Shown in pieces: positions 1 to 6,285 of a stretch of 21,613 nucleotides of DNA. This stretch comes from CAXSDR01 sp964236445 (lineage in GTDB: Bacteria > Actinomycetota > Actinomycetes > Motilibacterales > Motilibacteraceae): the NCBI GenBank assembly GCA_964236445.1, contig CAXSDR010000063.1, positions 1 to 21,613 of the forward strand, read 5' to 3'. The notes under the pieces were generated by a model, which saw nothing but the letters and a program-made list of their open reading frames with translations, searched no databases and was not told where the DNA came from. Positions within the stretch are counted from its first letter, which is position 1; every line of letters starts with the position of its first letter. Position numbers and translations under genes: made by a program.

Positions 1-1383
1 CTTGCGGTTCAGCTGGTGCGCGGCCTCGGCCAGCGACCCGGACAGCGACGGATAGACCGTGAACGCGTGCGCCACCTGGTTGACGGACAGGCCGAGCGAC
101 ACGGCGATTGCCACCGGATGGATCAGCTCGGAGGCGCGCGGCGCCACGACCACGCCGCCGACGACCGTGCCCGTGCCACGACGGGCCATGAGCTTGACGA
201 AGCCGTCGGTGATGCCGAGCATCTTGGCGCGCGCGTTGGTGGCCAGGGGCAGCTTGACGATGACGGCGTCGATCTCGCCCGCCTCGACCTCGGCCTGCGA
301 CCAGCCGACCGTCGCGATCTCCGGGTCGGTGAACACGTTCGCGCAGACGGCGCGCAGGTTGATCGGTGCCACCGCCTCGCCGAGCGCATGCCACATGGCG
401 ATGCGCCCCTGCATCGCGGCGACCGACGCGAGCATCAGGACGCCGGTGCAGTCACCCGCGGCATAGACCCCGGGGGCGCCGGTGCGCGACACCTTGTCCA
501 CCTCGATGAAGCCACCCCGGTCGAGCGTCACGCCTGCCTCGGTCAGCCCCAGCCCGACGGTGTTGGGCACCGAACCGACCGCGAGCAGGCAGTGGCTGCC
601 CTCGATGGTGCGCCCGTCGGCCAGCGACACGACGACACCGTCGGGGGTGCGGCGTACGCCCTCGGCACGGGAGCGGGCGAGCACCACCATGCCGCGGCGC
701 GTGAGCACCTCCTCGATCACGCCCGCGGCATCGGCGTCCTCCGAGGGCAGCACGCGGTCCCGGGATGAGACCAGGGTCACGCGCGAGCCGAGGGCGAGGT
801 AGGCCGAGGCGAACTCGGCGCCCGTCACGCCCGAGCCGACGACGACGAGGTGCTCGGGCAGCTCGTCGAGGTCGTAGACCTGGGTCCAGGTGAGGATGCG
901 CTCGCCGTCGGGCTGCGCGTCGGGCAGGACCCTCGGGTGGGCGCCGGTGGCAAGCAGGACCGTGTCGGCGGCAACCGTCTCGGGCTCGCCGCCGGCATGA
1001 CCGGGCGTGACGAGCACGCGGCCGGGGCCGTCGAGGCAGCCGGTGCCCCGCACGAGGCGTACGCCCTCACGGGCCAGGCGCGCGGCGATGTCGTCGGACT
1101 GCGCTGTAGCGAGCCGTTTGACCCGGCCGTTGACGACCGCCAGGTCGACCCCGGCACTGCCGTCCGTGCGCACCCCCAGCTCGCCGGACCGGCCGGCGAG
1201 AGCCACGACCTCGGCGACGGCGATGAGAGTCTTGGACGGCACGCAGTCGGTGAGGACCGCCGACCCGCCGAGCCCGTCGCGGTCCACGACGGTCACCTGG
1301 GCCCCGAGCCGGGCCGCCACCAGCGCCGCCTCGTAGCCCCCTGGTCCGCCCCCGACGATGACGATGCGCTGCGACTTGGACAC
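1..1383 (-). CDS. lpdA: NAD(P)H-quinone dehydrogenase, flavoprotein disulfide reductase family (LpdA-like), 3' end cut by window edge
   Basis: The product is a FAD flavoprotein that, by family (LpdA, Rv3303c of M. tuberculosis), passes electrons from NAD(P)H to quinones and is not a true lipoamide dehydrogenase. The N terminus reads MSKSQRIVIVGGGPGGYEAA, the FAD Rossmann motif. The redox site reads GGSAVLTDCVPSK: only the second cysteine of the usual CxxxxC pair is present and the first is alanine, as in LpdA. Near the C terminus AFTVYPSLSGS replaces the HxHPT motif of lipoamide dehydrogenases, again as in LpdA. The start is GTG 1381-1383, preceded by GGAGA at about nine bases; a nearby ATG is out of frame. 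All 461 codons to the left edge are in frame and the gene ends off-window, probably only a few residues short. It is divergent from the next gene across 44 bases. Confidence 0.93.
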   Translation of the reverse strand, partial: MSKSQRIVIVGGGPGGYEAALVAARLGAQVTVVDRDGLGGSAVLTDCVPSKTLIAVAEVVALAGRSGELGVRTDGSAGVDLAVVNGRVKRLATAQSDDIAARLAREGVRLVRGTGCLDGPGRVLVTPGHAGGEPETVAADTVLLATGAHPRVLPDAQPDGERILTWTQVYDLDELPEHLVVVGSGVTGAEFASAYLALGSRVTLVSSRDRVLPSEDADAAGVIEEVLTRRGMVVLARSRAEGVRRTPDGVVVSLADGRTIEGSHCLLAVGSVPNTVGLGLTEAGVTLDRGGFIEVDKVSRTGAPGVYAAGDCTGVLMLASVAAMQGRIAMWHALGEAVAPINLRAVCANVFTDPEIATVGWSQAEVEAGEIDAVIVKLPLATNARAKMLGITDGFVKLMARRGTGTVVGGVVVAPRASELIHPVAIAVSLGLSVNQVAHAFTVYPSLSGSLAEAAHQLNRK

Positions 1384-1413
1384 GTCCCCATTCTCCACGC
1401 CGGGCGTGGGCCC

Positions 1414-1419
1414 TACGCT
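1414..1419 (+). promoter_or_regulatory. candidate -10 box TACGCT for leaderless transcription
   Basis: TACGCT fits the actinobacterial TANNNT -10 pattern and lies eight bases before GTG 1428, so transcription would begin at or next to the start codon. No Shine-Dalgarno sequence is seen before this GTG. No good -35 box is visible. Confidence 0.4.
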
Positions 1420-1427
1420 TGGCCTCC

Positions 1428-1880
1428 GTGCCGACCTACGCCGCGTACGGCAGCAACCTCGACGTCCACCAGATGGCCCAGCGAGCCCCTCACTCGCCGC
1501 AGCGCGGCACGGGCTGGCTCAGCGGCTGGCGCCTCACCTTCGCCGGCATCCACACGCCCTCCGGTGGCGCACTCGCCACGGTCGTGGAGGACAACGACCC
1601 CGAGCACCAGGTGTTCGTCGCGCTCTACGACCTGTCCTCTGAGGACGAGCGCCAGCTCGACGCCTGGGAGGGGGTGGCGCTGGGGAGCTTTCGCAAGGTG
1701 ACGGTGCGCGTCAACACGTTGCAGGGCGAGGAGAAGGCCACGATCTATGTGGTGGACGACTACGAAGGTGGCCTGCCGACGGCGCGCTACCTCGGTGGCA
1801 TCGCGCAGGCCGCCTGGGCGGCGGGAGCGCCGCCGGACTATGTGATGGACCTGCGCACCCGGCCCTGCTCGTCGACCTAG
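1428..1880 (+). CDS. gamma-glutamylcyclotransferase-like (GGCT/AIG2 fold) protein
   Basis: This is a small cytosolic protein of the GGCT-like superfamily, whose members cyclise gamma-glutamyl amines or amino acids; the substrate cannot be told from sequence. It shows the family's N-terminal YGSN motif directly after the first strand (PTYAAYGSNLD), the conserved LDAWEG segment near residue 78 with a glutamate at the expected catalytic position, and a following FRKVTVRV strand. The length of 150 residues is usual for the family. GTG 1428 is chosen because it puts YGSN close to the N terminus and sits at leaderless distance from a -10-like TACGCT; TTG 1419 is the alternative. From memory, the M. 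tuberculosis gene next to lpdA (Rv3304) is of the same type, which supports the call and shared ancestry of the locus. Confidence 0.82.
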   Translation: MPTYAAYGSNLDVHQMAQRAPHSPQRGTGWLSGWRLTFAGIHTPSGGALATVVEDNDPEHQVFVALYDLSSEDERQLDAWEGVALGSFRKVTVRVNTLQGEEKATIYVVDDYEGGLPTARYLGGIAQAAWAAGAPPDYVMDLRTRPCSST

Positions 1881-1900
1881 GGCCTGTGAGACTTCTGGCC

Positions 1901-2590
1901 ATGAGCGAGACGACGGGCGACGACGCGACCGGCATGGCCCTGCGCCGCGAGGACCGCGAGCAGGCACGCACCGAGGCGGAGAACTTCGCCTCGCACGAGC
2001 ACCGCCACAGCGACGACACGGTCGACATGACCGATGTCGCCCAGGCGTGGCTCGCCGACGACCCTGACCCACAGACCCGCGACGAGCTCATCGCCTTGCT
2101 GAAGGCCGGCGACTCACGTGGTCTGGCACAGCGGTTCCAGGGCCGCCTGCACGTCGCGCCGCACGGGCTCGTGGGCACCCACGGTGCCGGGCCTGCCCAC
2201 CTCAACCGCGTCACCGTCGCCAAGCTGGCCAGCGCCCTCGCCGGCTTCCTGCGAGCCCGCGGCCACGGTCACCTCCTACTCGTGCGCGACCAGGACGTGC
2301 TGTCGGCACGGCTGATCGACGACATGGCCGAGATCCTGCTCGGCGCGGGGCTGCAGGTCGCCTACCTCGCCGGCAAGGTCGACTCGATCGCGCCCGCGAT
2401 GGCATCGGCCGGCGCCGACACCGCGATCGTCGTCTCGGGCGACGCCGACCGCACCACCCTCGCGCTGTACGTCGGCGAGGGCATCGGGCTCAACGCCGCC
2501 GAGGCGGGCGAGCTGGACGCCGCGATGGCGACGGCCGGCCCGCTCATGTCGATGCCGCGCGGCGACCTCGGCCGGCTCCGGGTCCTCTAG
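1901..2590 (+). CDS. single-domain, catalytically degenerate phosphohexomutase-like protein (N-terminal domain of PmmB/phospho-sugar mutase only)
   Basis: Residues about 46-229 align by eye with the first domain of actinobacterial phospho-sugar mutases (PmmB, usually 540 or more residues). The AWLADDPDPQTRDEL segment (49-63), the GLVGTHGAGPAHLNR segment (89-103; family GLRGxxGAGPxxMNR) and an alpha/beta run follow in the right order. Where the family has the catalytic TASHNP serine loop, this protein has VSGDAD (about 178-183), so the phosphoserine site is lost. The metal-binding, sugar-binding and phosphate-binding domains are absent: the frame stops at 2590 and a convergent gene begins 25 bases later. 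The reading frame is intact and GC-rich at third positions, suggesting a retained pseudoenzyme, though a recent pseudogene cannot be excluded. ATG 1901 is preferred to GTG 1886. Residues 1-45 are charged and unrelated to anything I recognise. Confidence 0.62.
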   Translation: MSETTGDDATGMALRREDREQARTEAENFASHEHRHSDDTVDMTDVAQAWLADDPDPQTRDELIALLKAGDSRGLAQRFQGRLHVAPHGLVGTHGAGPAHLNRVTVAKLASALAGFLRARGHGHLLLVRDQDVLSARLIDDMAEILLGAGLQVAYLAGKVDSIAPAMASAGADTAIVVSGDADRTTLALYVGEGIGLNAAEAGELDAAMATAGPLMSMPRGDLGRLRVL

Positions 2591-2615
2591 CCCGCTCTAG
2601 CCCGGAGCTGACGGC

Positions 2616-3140
2616 TCAGCGTCCGGTCGTCCCGTCGATCCGCTCCCGCAGCAGGTCGGCGTGGCCGTTGTGTCGGGCGTATTCCGCGATCATGTGCACA
2701 TAGATGAGCCGCAGCGAATGCGCTTCGCCGTGGACGTCGACGGTGTGCTCGAACGACAGCCCGCCGGCCGCCTCGTCAGCGAGCCGGCACTCCTCGGCAT
2801 AGCGCGCGAAGTCGGCCTCGGCGTGAGCGGGTTCGAGCCGGTCGAAGTCGGCGGACCTGCCGTCACCAGGGTCGTAGAGGCCCTCGAGATCCTGGCCTGC
2901 GGCACGCTGGCGGAACCAGATGCGCTCGACCTTGGCGAGGTGGCGCACCAGCCCGAGCAACGACAGGTTCGACGGTGCCGCGGACCGCTGCGCGAGCTGC
3001 TCCCCCGTCAGGCCTGCGCAGATGCTCAGCAGGGTGTAGCGCTGCCAGGCGAGGAACCCCTCGAGGATCGGGCGGTCGACGCCCGTCAGTGGGCCGTCGC
3101 AGAGCGCAGGCGGGGTGGGGGCGATCCAGGCGGTGGTCAT
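2616..3140 (-). CDS. DinB-family / DUF664 protein (putative thiol-dependent transferase)
   Basis: This is a 174-residue four-helix-bundle protein of the DinB/YfiT-like superfamily, DUF664 branch. Actinobacterial relatives are often annotated as mycothiol-dependent transferases acting on small molecules in the cytosol; the actual substrate is unknown. Family signatures are LLGLVRHLAKVERIWF (62-76) with His67, and VHMIAEYARHNGHADLLRE (148-166) with His149, His157 and His160, which supply the histidines of the usual metal site. The end RIDGTTGR is also typical. ATG 3138-3140 (MTTAWIAPTPP) is chosen as the start because the upstream in-frame extension looks non-coding. It converges on the phosphohexomutase-like gene and has no evident operon partner. 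Confidence 0.85.
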   Translation of the reverse strand: MTTAWIAPTPPALCDGPLTGVDRPILEGFLAWQRYTLLSICAGLTGEQLAQRSAAPSNLSLLGLVRHLAKVERIWFRQRAAGQDLEGLYDPGDGRSADFDRLEPAHAEADFARYAEECRLADEAAGGLSFEHTVDVHGEAHSLRLIYVHMIAEYARHNGHADLLRERIDGTTGR

Positions 3141-3261
3141 CGCCCCAGCCTGTCCCATGGGCTCTGCCCGGACCAACGCCCCGGGAGACCGCAGCTGAAC
3201 TCGTGCCTGCAACGCTGCCCTCCCCCGGCGCCGACCGGGCCGCCGCCAGGCTCATCATCTC

Positions 3262-3277
3262 GTAACGGACTGTTAAC
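3262..3277. promoter_or_regulatory. possible MtrA-type operator (GTAACG ... GTTAAC)
   Basis: GTAACG and GTTAAC lie 11 bases apart in phase (GTAAC then TTAAC) in the divergent region between the DinB gene and the first CAP gene. Direct GTAAC repeats at one helical turn are the kind of site reported for the actinobacterial response regulator MtrA upstream of secreted cell-wall proteins. The second half is imperfect. This is inference from motif and context only. Confidence 0.25.
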
Positions 3278-3325
3278 CGTGGCGGCTGTGTACGTTTGTC
3301 GATCATGGATATGGTGACGCTCTGC

Positions 3326-3331
3326 TACTGT
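3326..3331 (+). promoter_or_regulatory. candidate -10 box TACTGT of first CAP gene
   Basis: TACTGT lies in CTGCTACTGTCC, 52 bases before the chosen GTG. The second CAP gene has CTGTTACGGTCC at nearly the same distance (56 bases), and CGTCC plus a TTTGCC run follows in both. The similarity between paralogous upstream regions is the main support. No consensus -35 is seen. Confidence 0.45.
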
Positions 3332-3377
3332 CCTGTTCGTCCTTTTTGCCGGGTCTCGGTTTGTCTCGGAGGTGGCT

Positions 3378-4076
3378 GTGCTCTCGCTCCTGCGGTCCGG
3401 CGTGGCCGCTTGCGCCACGCTGGGGACGCTCGGCCTCGCGCTCGTCGCGGCAGGCCCGGCCTTCGCCTACGAGGGCGGGCGACCTGGCCCGCACCGCGCC
3501 TCAGGCGGTCTACCCCCCGCGGCGCGTCATCTGCTGCAGCAGGCCCTCCCCCTGACGCCCCGACCGGCCTTGGACCCCGCACCCTCGCCCAGCCCGGCGC
3601 GCAAATACGCCGAGCCGTCGGCGCCAGTCGACCCGGTGCAGCCCGCCACCACTGCGCTCCCGGCGGCGCAGGTGATCGCCCGCATCAACGCCCAACGCCT
3701 CGCCCATGGTCTTCGGGCCTACCGCCCGCTTGCTGGTCTAGCCGCGAGCGGCCGGGCTCACGACCTCACCATGGCTGCGGGCTGCGGCCTGTCGCACCGC
3801 TGCGCGCGGGAGGCGGTGTTCTCTGCCCGCATCAGCGCGCAGGGGGTGCGGTGGCAGTCGGCGGGCGAGAACGTCGGCACAGGCAAGCCCGTCGCCAACA
3901 CCACAGCAGCGATTGCGGCGATGGCACTGCGACTGACCGACACGATGTTCGCGGAGGTGCCGCCCAACGACGGCCATCGCCAGAACCTGCTGGACACCGA
4001 CTTCCGCTACATCGGCGTCGACGTCTACCGCGATCCCCACGGCGCGGTGTGGATGACCCAGGACCTCACCGGCTGA
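3378..4076 (+). CDS. secreted CAP-domain (SCP/PR1, YkwD-like) protein, copy 1
   Basis: This is an extracytoplasmic protein of unknown activity. An N-terminal Sec signal peptide (hydrophobic run ATLGTLGLALVAAG, likely cleavage after PAFA at about residue 30) is followed by a Pro/Ala-rich linker to about residue 96. A CAP domain extends to the end at 232. CAP features seen are the opening VIARINAQRLAHGL, CGLSH with the conserved histidine, AGENVG with the conserved glutamate, NDGHRQNLL, and the closing FRYIGVDVYRD. Two cysteines bracket the histidine (CGLSHRC) and may form a disulfide. GTG 3378 is chosen because GGAGG lies five bases upstream; GTG 3372 overlaps that site. A closely similar paralogue follows 109 bases downstream. 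Confidence 0.85.
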   Translation: MLSLLRSGVAACATLGTLGLALVAAGPAFAYEGGRPGPHRASGGLPPAARHLLQQALPLTPRPALDPAPSPSPARKYAEPSAPVDPVQPATTALPAAQVIARINAQRLAHGLRAYRPLAGLAASGRAHDLTMAAGCGLSHRCAREAVFSARISAQGVRWQSAGENVGTGKPVANTTAAIAAMALRLTDTMFAEVPPNDGHRQNLLDTDFRYIGVDVYRDPHGAVWMTQDLTG

Positions 4077-4129
4077 AGCCGAGCCCACACGAGCCGCTGT
4101 CGGGGCTATCCAAGACGAGCGGCCGCTGT

Positions 4130-4135
4130 TACGGT
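4130..4135 (+). promoter_or_regulatory. candidate -10 box TACGGT of second CAP gene
   Basis: TACGGT (TANNNT) lies 56 bases before GTG 4186, in a block (CTGTTACGGTCC, then CGTCC and TTTGCC) that resembles the block upstream of CAP copy 1. It gives the second copy its own likely promoter. Confidence 0.45.
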
Positions 4136-4185
4136 CCGTGCGTCCGATTTGCCCGTTTGCACCACTCCCTCCCCCGGAGTTGCCT

Positions 4186-5126
4186 GTGCGTCACTTCACT
4201 CGCCCCGTCCTCGTCGGCTGCGCCGTCCTCGGCACCGTCGCGGCTTCGCTCACCGTCGCCAGTCCCGCCCTCGCGCATGGCAGCCTCCGCCCTGCGTACG
4301 CCATGGGCTGGCACCGGCAGGCGCAGGAGCCTCTCGCCTTGCCACCTTCGTCCGCCGCGCGCGCCCTGCCAGCCGGGCAGGTCCGGCGCCAGGCCTGGGG
4401 CGGTCGTCCGCACCCCACGGGTTCCCCGAGCCCCACGACGTCGGCAACGCCAAGGCCCACGCCGACCGCCACNNNNNNNNNNNNNNNNNNNNNNNNNNNN
4501 NNNNNNNNNNNNNNNNNNNNNNNNNNNNNNNNNNNNNNNNNNNNNNNNNNNNNNNNNNNNNNNNNNNNNNNNCCACACCCACGGTGACCCCCACGCCCAC
4601 GGTGATCCCCACGCCCAGGCCGACGCCTACACCTACACCTACGGTGATCCCCACGCCGACGCCCACCGTGACGGCCACGCCCATCCCCACGCCCATACCC
4701 TCGAGCGACCCGGCTGCCCAGGTCGTGGCGCACATCAACGCCGTGCGTGCTGCGAACGGCCTGCCCCCCTATGCCGTCCTCGCCGGCCTGAACGCCAGCG
4801 CCCACCAGCACGACCTCACGATGGCTGCCGGGTGCGGACTCTCGCACCAGTGCCCGGGCGAGGCCGCGTTCGGTGACCGCATCACTGCCCAGGGCGTCTC
4901 CTGGAGCTCCGCAGGGGAGAACATCGCCACCGGAGGTCTCGTGCCCAACACGGCGGCCGCCATCACATCGATGGCGATGGAGCTCACCGACGGCATGCTG
5001 GCCGAGGTCGCACCGAACGACGGGCACCGGCGCAACCTGCTCAGCTCGGGCTTCCACTTCATCGGCGTCGACATCTACCGCGACGCCGGCGGAACGGTCT
5101 GGATGACCCAGGACTTCACCAGCTGA
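4186..5126 (+). CDS. secreted CAP-domain protein, copy 2, with Thr-Pro repeat linker interrupted by an assembly gap
   Basis: This is a paralogue of the preceding gene. The 5' part (4186-4472) encodes a signal peptide (MRHFTRPVLVGCAVLGTVAA, cleavage near SPALA/HG) and a linker that turns into a Thr-Pro-rich tract. The 3' part (from 4573) continues as TPTV/IPTPTP repeats and then a CAP domain with VVAHINAVRAANGL, CGLSHQC, AGENIATG, NDGHRRNLL and FHFIGVDIYRD, ending WMTQDFTS. The flanks are in different frames relative to the 100 N. A continuous gene needs a missing length of 3n+2 bases, so the join is inferred. The start GTG 4186 follows CCGGAGTTGCCT, matching the start context of copy 1. The protein is probably secreted and spaced from the membrane or wall by a stiff, possibly glycosylated linker. 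A strong terminator follows. Confidence 0.82.
4420..4705 (+). repeat. low-complexity Thr-Pro codon repeat tract (ACG CCC type), partly unsequenced
   Basis: The tract on both sides of the N run is built from near-repeats of CCCACGCCC, CCTACACC and GGTGATCCCCACG units encoding TP, TPTV and TVIPTP. It is coding, and the gap probably arose because short reads could not span it. The number of repeat units is unknown and may vary between strains. Confidence 0.85.
4473..4572. other. assembly gap (100 N)
   Basis: There are exactly 100 N, a conventional placeholder for unknown gap size. Frame continuity of the CAP gene requires the real gap to be 2 modulo 3 bases long. Confidence 0.97.
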
Positions 5127-5139
5127 CCCAGCTGACAGC

Positions 5140-5174
5140 CGCAACGGGGGCTCGCGCCGCGAGCCCCCGTTGCG
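5140..5174 (+). terminator. strong hairpin terminator after the CAP genes
   Basis: The arms CGCAACGGGGGCTCGC and GCGAGCCCCCGTTGCG pair perfectly over 16 bp around a three-base loop, starting 13 bases after the second CAP stop codon. No U tract follows, which is common for actinobacterial terminators. The symmetric stem could act in both directions, but no gene converges here. Confidence 0.85.
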
Positions 5175-5312
5175 CTCGGCACACGCGTGTCAGCGGGCGG
5201 AGACCGGGTCGAGTCGAAGCGGTTCGTGGCGTTGCCGGGTGCAGCGCGGCGCAGACAGCCTCTGCTCAGGGCGCAGCCAGGTTCACTTTCCGGGGTGCCG
5301 CTGTCGCGTAAC
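5175..5312. other. intergenic stretch without recognisable gene
   Basis: This lies between the CAP terminator and the first repeat of the GNAT unit. No coding sequence, RNA gene or convincing promoter was found. A GTAACA at 5308-5313 is isolated. Confidence 0.5.
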
Positions 5313-5411
5313 AGGATGGGCCGATCCCAAAAGTGGGAGAACGATCATGAGCCGGTGCGAGTCTGCGCGTGAACCGCCCACTGCCGGCTCAAGCGTCCGT
5401 ACGCCGTTCCC
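5313..5411 (+). repeat. imperfect direct repeat, copy A (upstream of GNAT gene)
   Basis: It shares two well-conserved blocks with copy B at 5992-6091: AGAACGATCATGA (5338-5350 in A) and CTCAAGCGTCCGT followed by RCGCCGTTCC (from 5388). The blocks lie 41 bases apart here (ATG to CTC) and 40 in copy B, with a diverged stretch between. The first block includes GGGAG and an ATG in A, so it can act as a translation start; in B the Shine-Dalgarno is weakened to GGCAG. Confidence 0.7.
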
Positions 5412-5502
5412 TCACGGGACACACACCTGGTCGCCCCGTCAGGGGACAGGCGCACACACGGCCTCCCAAGAGCTCTCGCTCAGCGTGAGGTTGGGCGCGT
5501 GA
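5347..5502 (+). CDS. small ORF (51 aa) overlapping the GNAT start; possible leader peptide
   Basis: ATG 5347 has a good Shine-Dalgarno (GGGAG, seven bases upstream). The ORF runs 51 codons and its TGA overlaps the GTG of the acetyltransferase in the tetramer GTGA (5499-5502), the usual sign of translational coupling. The product starts MSRCESAREPPTAGSSVRTP, is polar, and has no domain or membrane segment I know. A related peptide segment (PPTTASSVRAPF) can be read from copy B of the flanking repeat, but there it is out of frame with the ATG. It could be a leader that controls the GNAT gene, a small partner protein, or chance. Confidence 0.4.
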   Translation: MSRCESAREPPTAGSSVRTPFPHGTHTWSPRQGTGAHTASQELSLSVRLGA

Positions 5503-5948
5503 CCGAGCAGGACGTTCTGATCGAAGTGGTCGGCGAGGTCGACCAGGAGTTGGTCGATGCCTGGGCACGCCTGCTGCCCCAGCTCTCGTCCACGGCAGCC
5601 ACCATCACCGCCGACCTCCTCGCGCAGATCGTGGCCTCAAGCAGCACCACCCTGCTCCTTGCCCGAATCGACGGCCAGATCGTGGGATCGTTGAGCGTCG
5701 TGCTGTTCGTCATCCCAACCGGAACCCGCGCTTGGATAGAGGACGTCGTCGTCGATGCCGGCGCGAGGCGACGAGGCGTGGGTGAAGCGCTGACCCGCGC
5801 CGCCATCACGTTCGCCGAGCAGCGCGGCGCGTGCACCGTCGACCTCAGCTCCCGCCCGTCGCGCCAGGCCGCCAACCGTCTCTACCAACGCGTCGGAATG
5901 CAACCCCGCGAAACGATCGTCTACCGGTACAACACCGCCGGGCACTGA
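5499..5948 (+). CDS. GNAT-family N-acetyltransferase
   Basis: This is a 149-residue single-domain Gcn5-related acetyltransferase that would transfer an acetyl group from acetyl-CoA to an amine; the substrate is not evident. The order of elements is canonical: an N-terminal helix pair, the LLLARIDGQIVGSLSVVLF beta hairpin, AWIEDVVVDAGARRRGVGEAL with the acetyl-CoA pyrophosphate loop RRRGVG, a following helix, then VDLSSRPSRQAANRLYQRVGM, typical of the C-terminal half. The start is GTG 5499, overlapped by the stop of a small upstream ORF. Two imperfect direct repeats flank the gene about 680 bases apart, so it may have moved as a unit. Nothing nearby suggests a pathway. Confidence 0.88.
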   Translation: MTEQDVLIEVVGEVDQELVDAWARLLPQLSSTAATITADLLAQIVASSSTTLLLARIDGQIVGSLSVVLFVIPTGTRAWIEDVVVDAGARRRGVGEALTRAAITFAEQRGACTVDLSSRPSRQAANRLYQRVGMQPRETIVYRYNTAGH

Positions 5949-5991
5949 GCCGTCTCAGCCTCGTCGCACTCGCATGCCGCAAGCTCGGAGG

Positions 5992-6091
5992 TGGTCCGGG
6001 CAGGGACCCCACAAGCGGCAGAACGATCATGAACACAGCCGATTTCGGCCTGGACCACCGACGACCGCCTCAAGCGTCCGTGCGCCGTTCC
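5992..6091 (+). repeat. imperfect direct repeat, copy B (downstream of GNAT gene)
   Basis: This is the partner of copy A at 5313-5411, with AGAACGATCATGA at 6020-6032 and CTCAAGCGTCCGT followed by GCGCCGTTCC from 6069. The ORF opened by its ATG (6029) does not continue the peptide of copy A. No intact gene follows, only a decayed IS30 end, so a second gene behind this copy may have been lost. Confidence 0.65.
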
Positions 6092-6285
6092 ACAATAAGG
6101 GACGGTTGGACTTCGGCTGCCTCGCGAAGCCTCGGCCATCCCCGCAGAACCGAACACTCATGTGCAGGTCCCGGCGCTCGTCGGAGCCGGTACTCGCGAA
6201 ACACTGCTCGCGGGCCAGTCCCTCCAACGCCAGCGATCGGCCATGGCGATCGGTGGGATCGGGGCGTGCACTACGTCGGGCGAAA
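6092..6285. other. intergenic stretch between repeat B and the IS30 remnant
   Basis: No intact gene is found on either strand. The part nearest 6286 should contain the IS30 outer end if it is preserved, but I cannot define an inverted repeat because the other end of the element is missing. Confidence 0.4.

Noticed and set aside
16..768. Plus-strand open frame of 250 codons at the left edge
   Set aside because: It is antisense to lpdA, with arginine/aspartate/histidine-rich shadow composition.
4573..4705. Short repeats that resemble an array (CRISPR-like)
   Set aside because: The units are 6-18 bases, without spacers, and encode Thr-Pro repeats in frame with a CAP domain.
3296..4876. Plus-strand open frame through the first N gap with His/Asp-rich tail
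   Set aside because: It is out of frame with both CAP genes; the HADAHRDGHAH-like tail is the Thr-Pro repeat read in the wrong frame.
5942..5957. CTGAG-CCGT-CTCAG hairpin at the GNAT stop
   Set aside because: The five-base-pair stem overlaps the stop region; too weak to call as a terminator.
5313..6091. Integron attC cassette around the GNAT gene
   Set aside because: I found no paired RYYYAAC/GTTRRRY core sites or attC-like fold, and no integrase in the window; the repeats are simple direct repeats.
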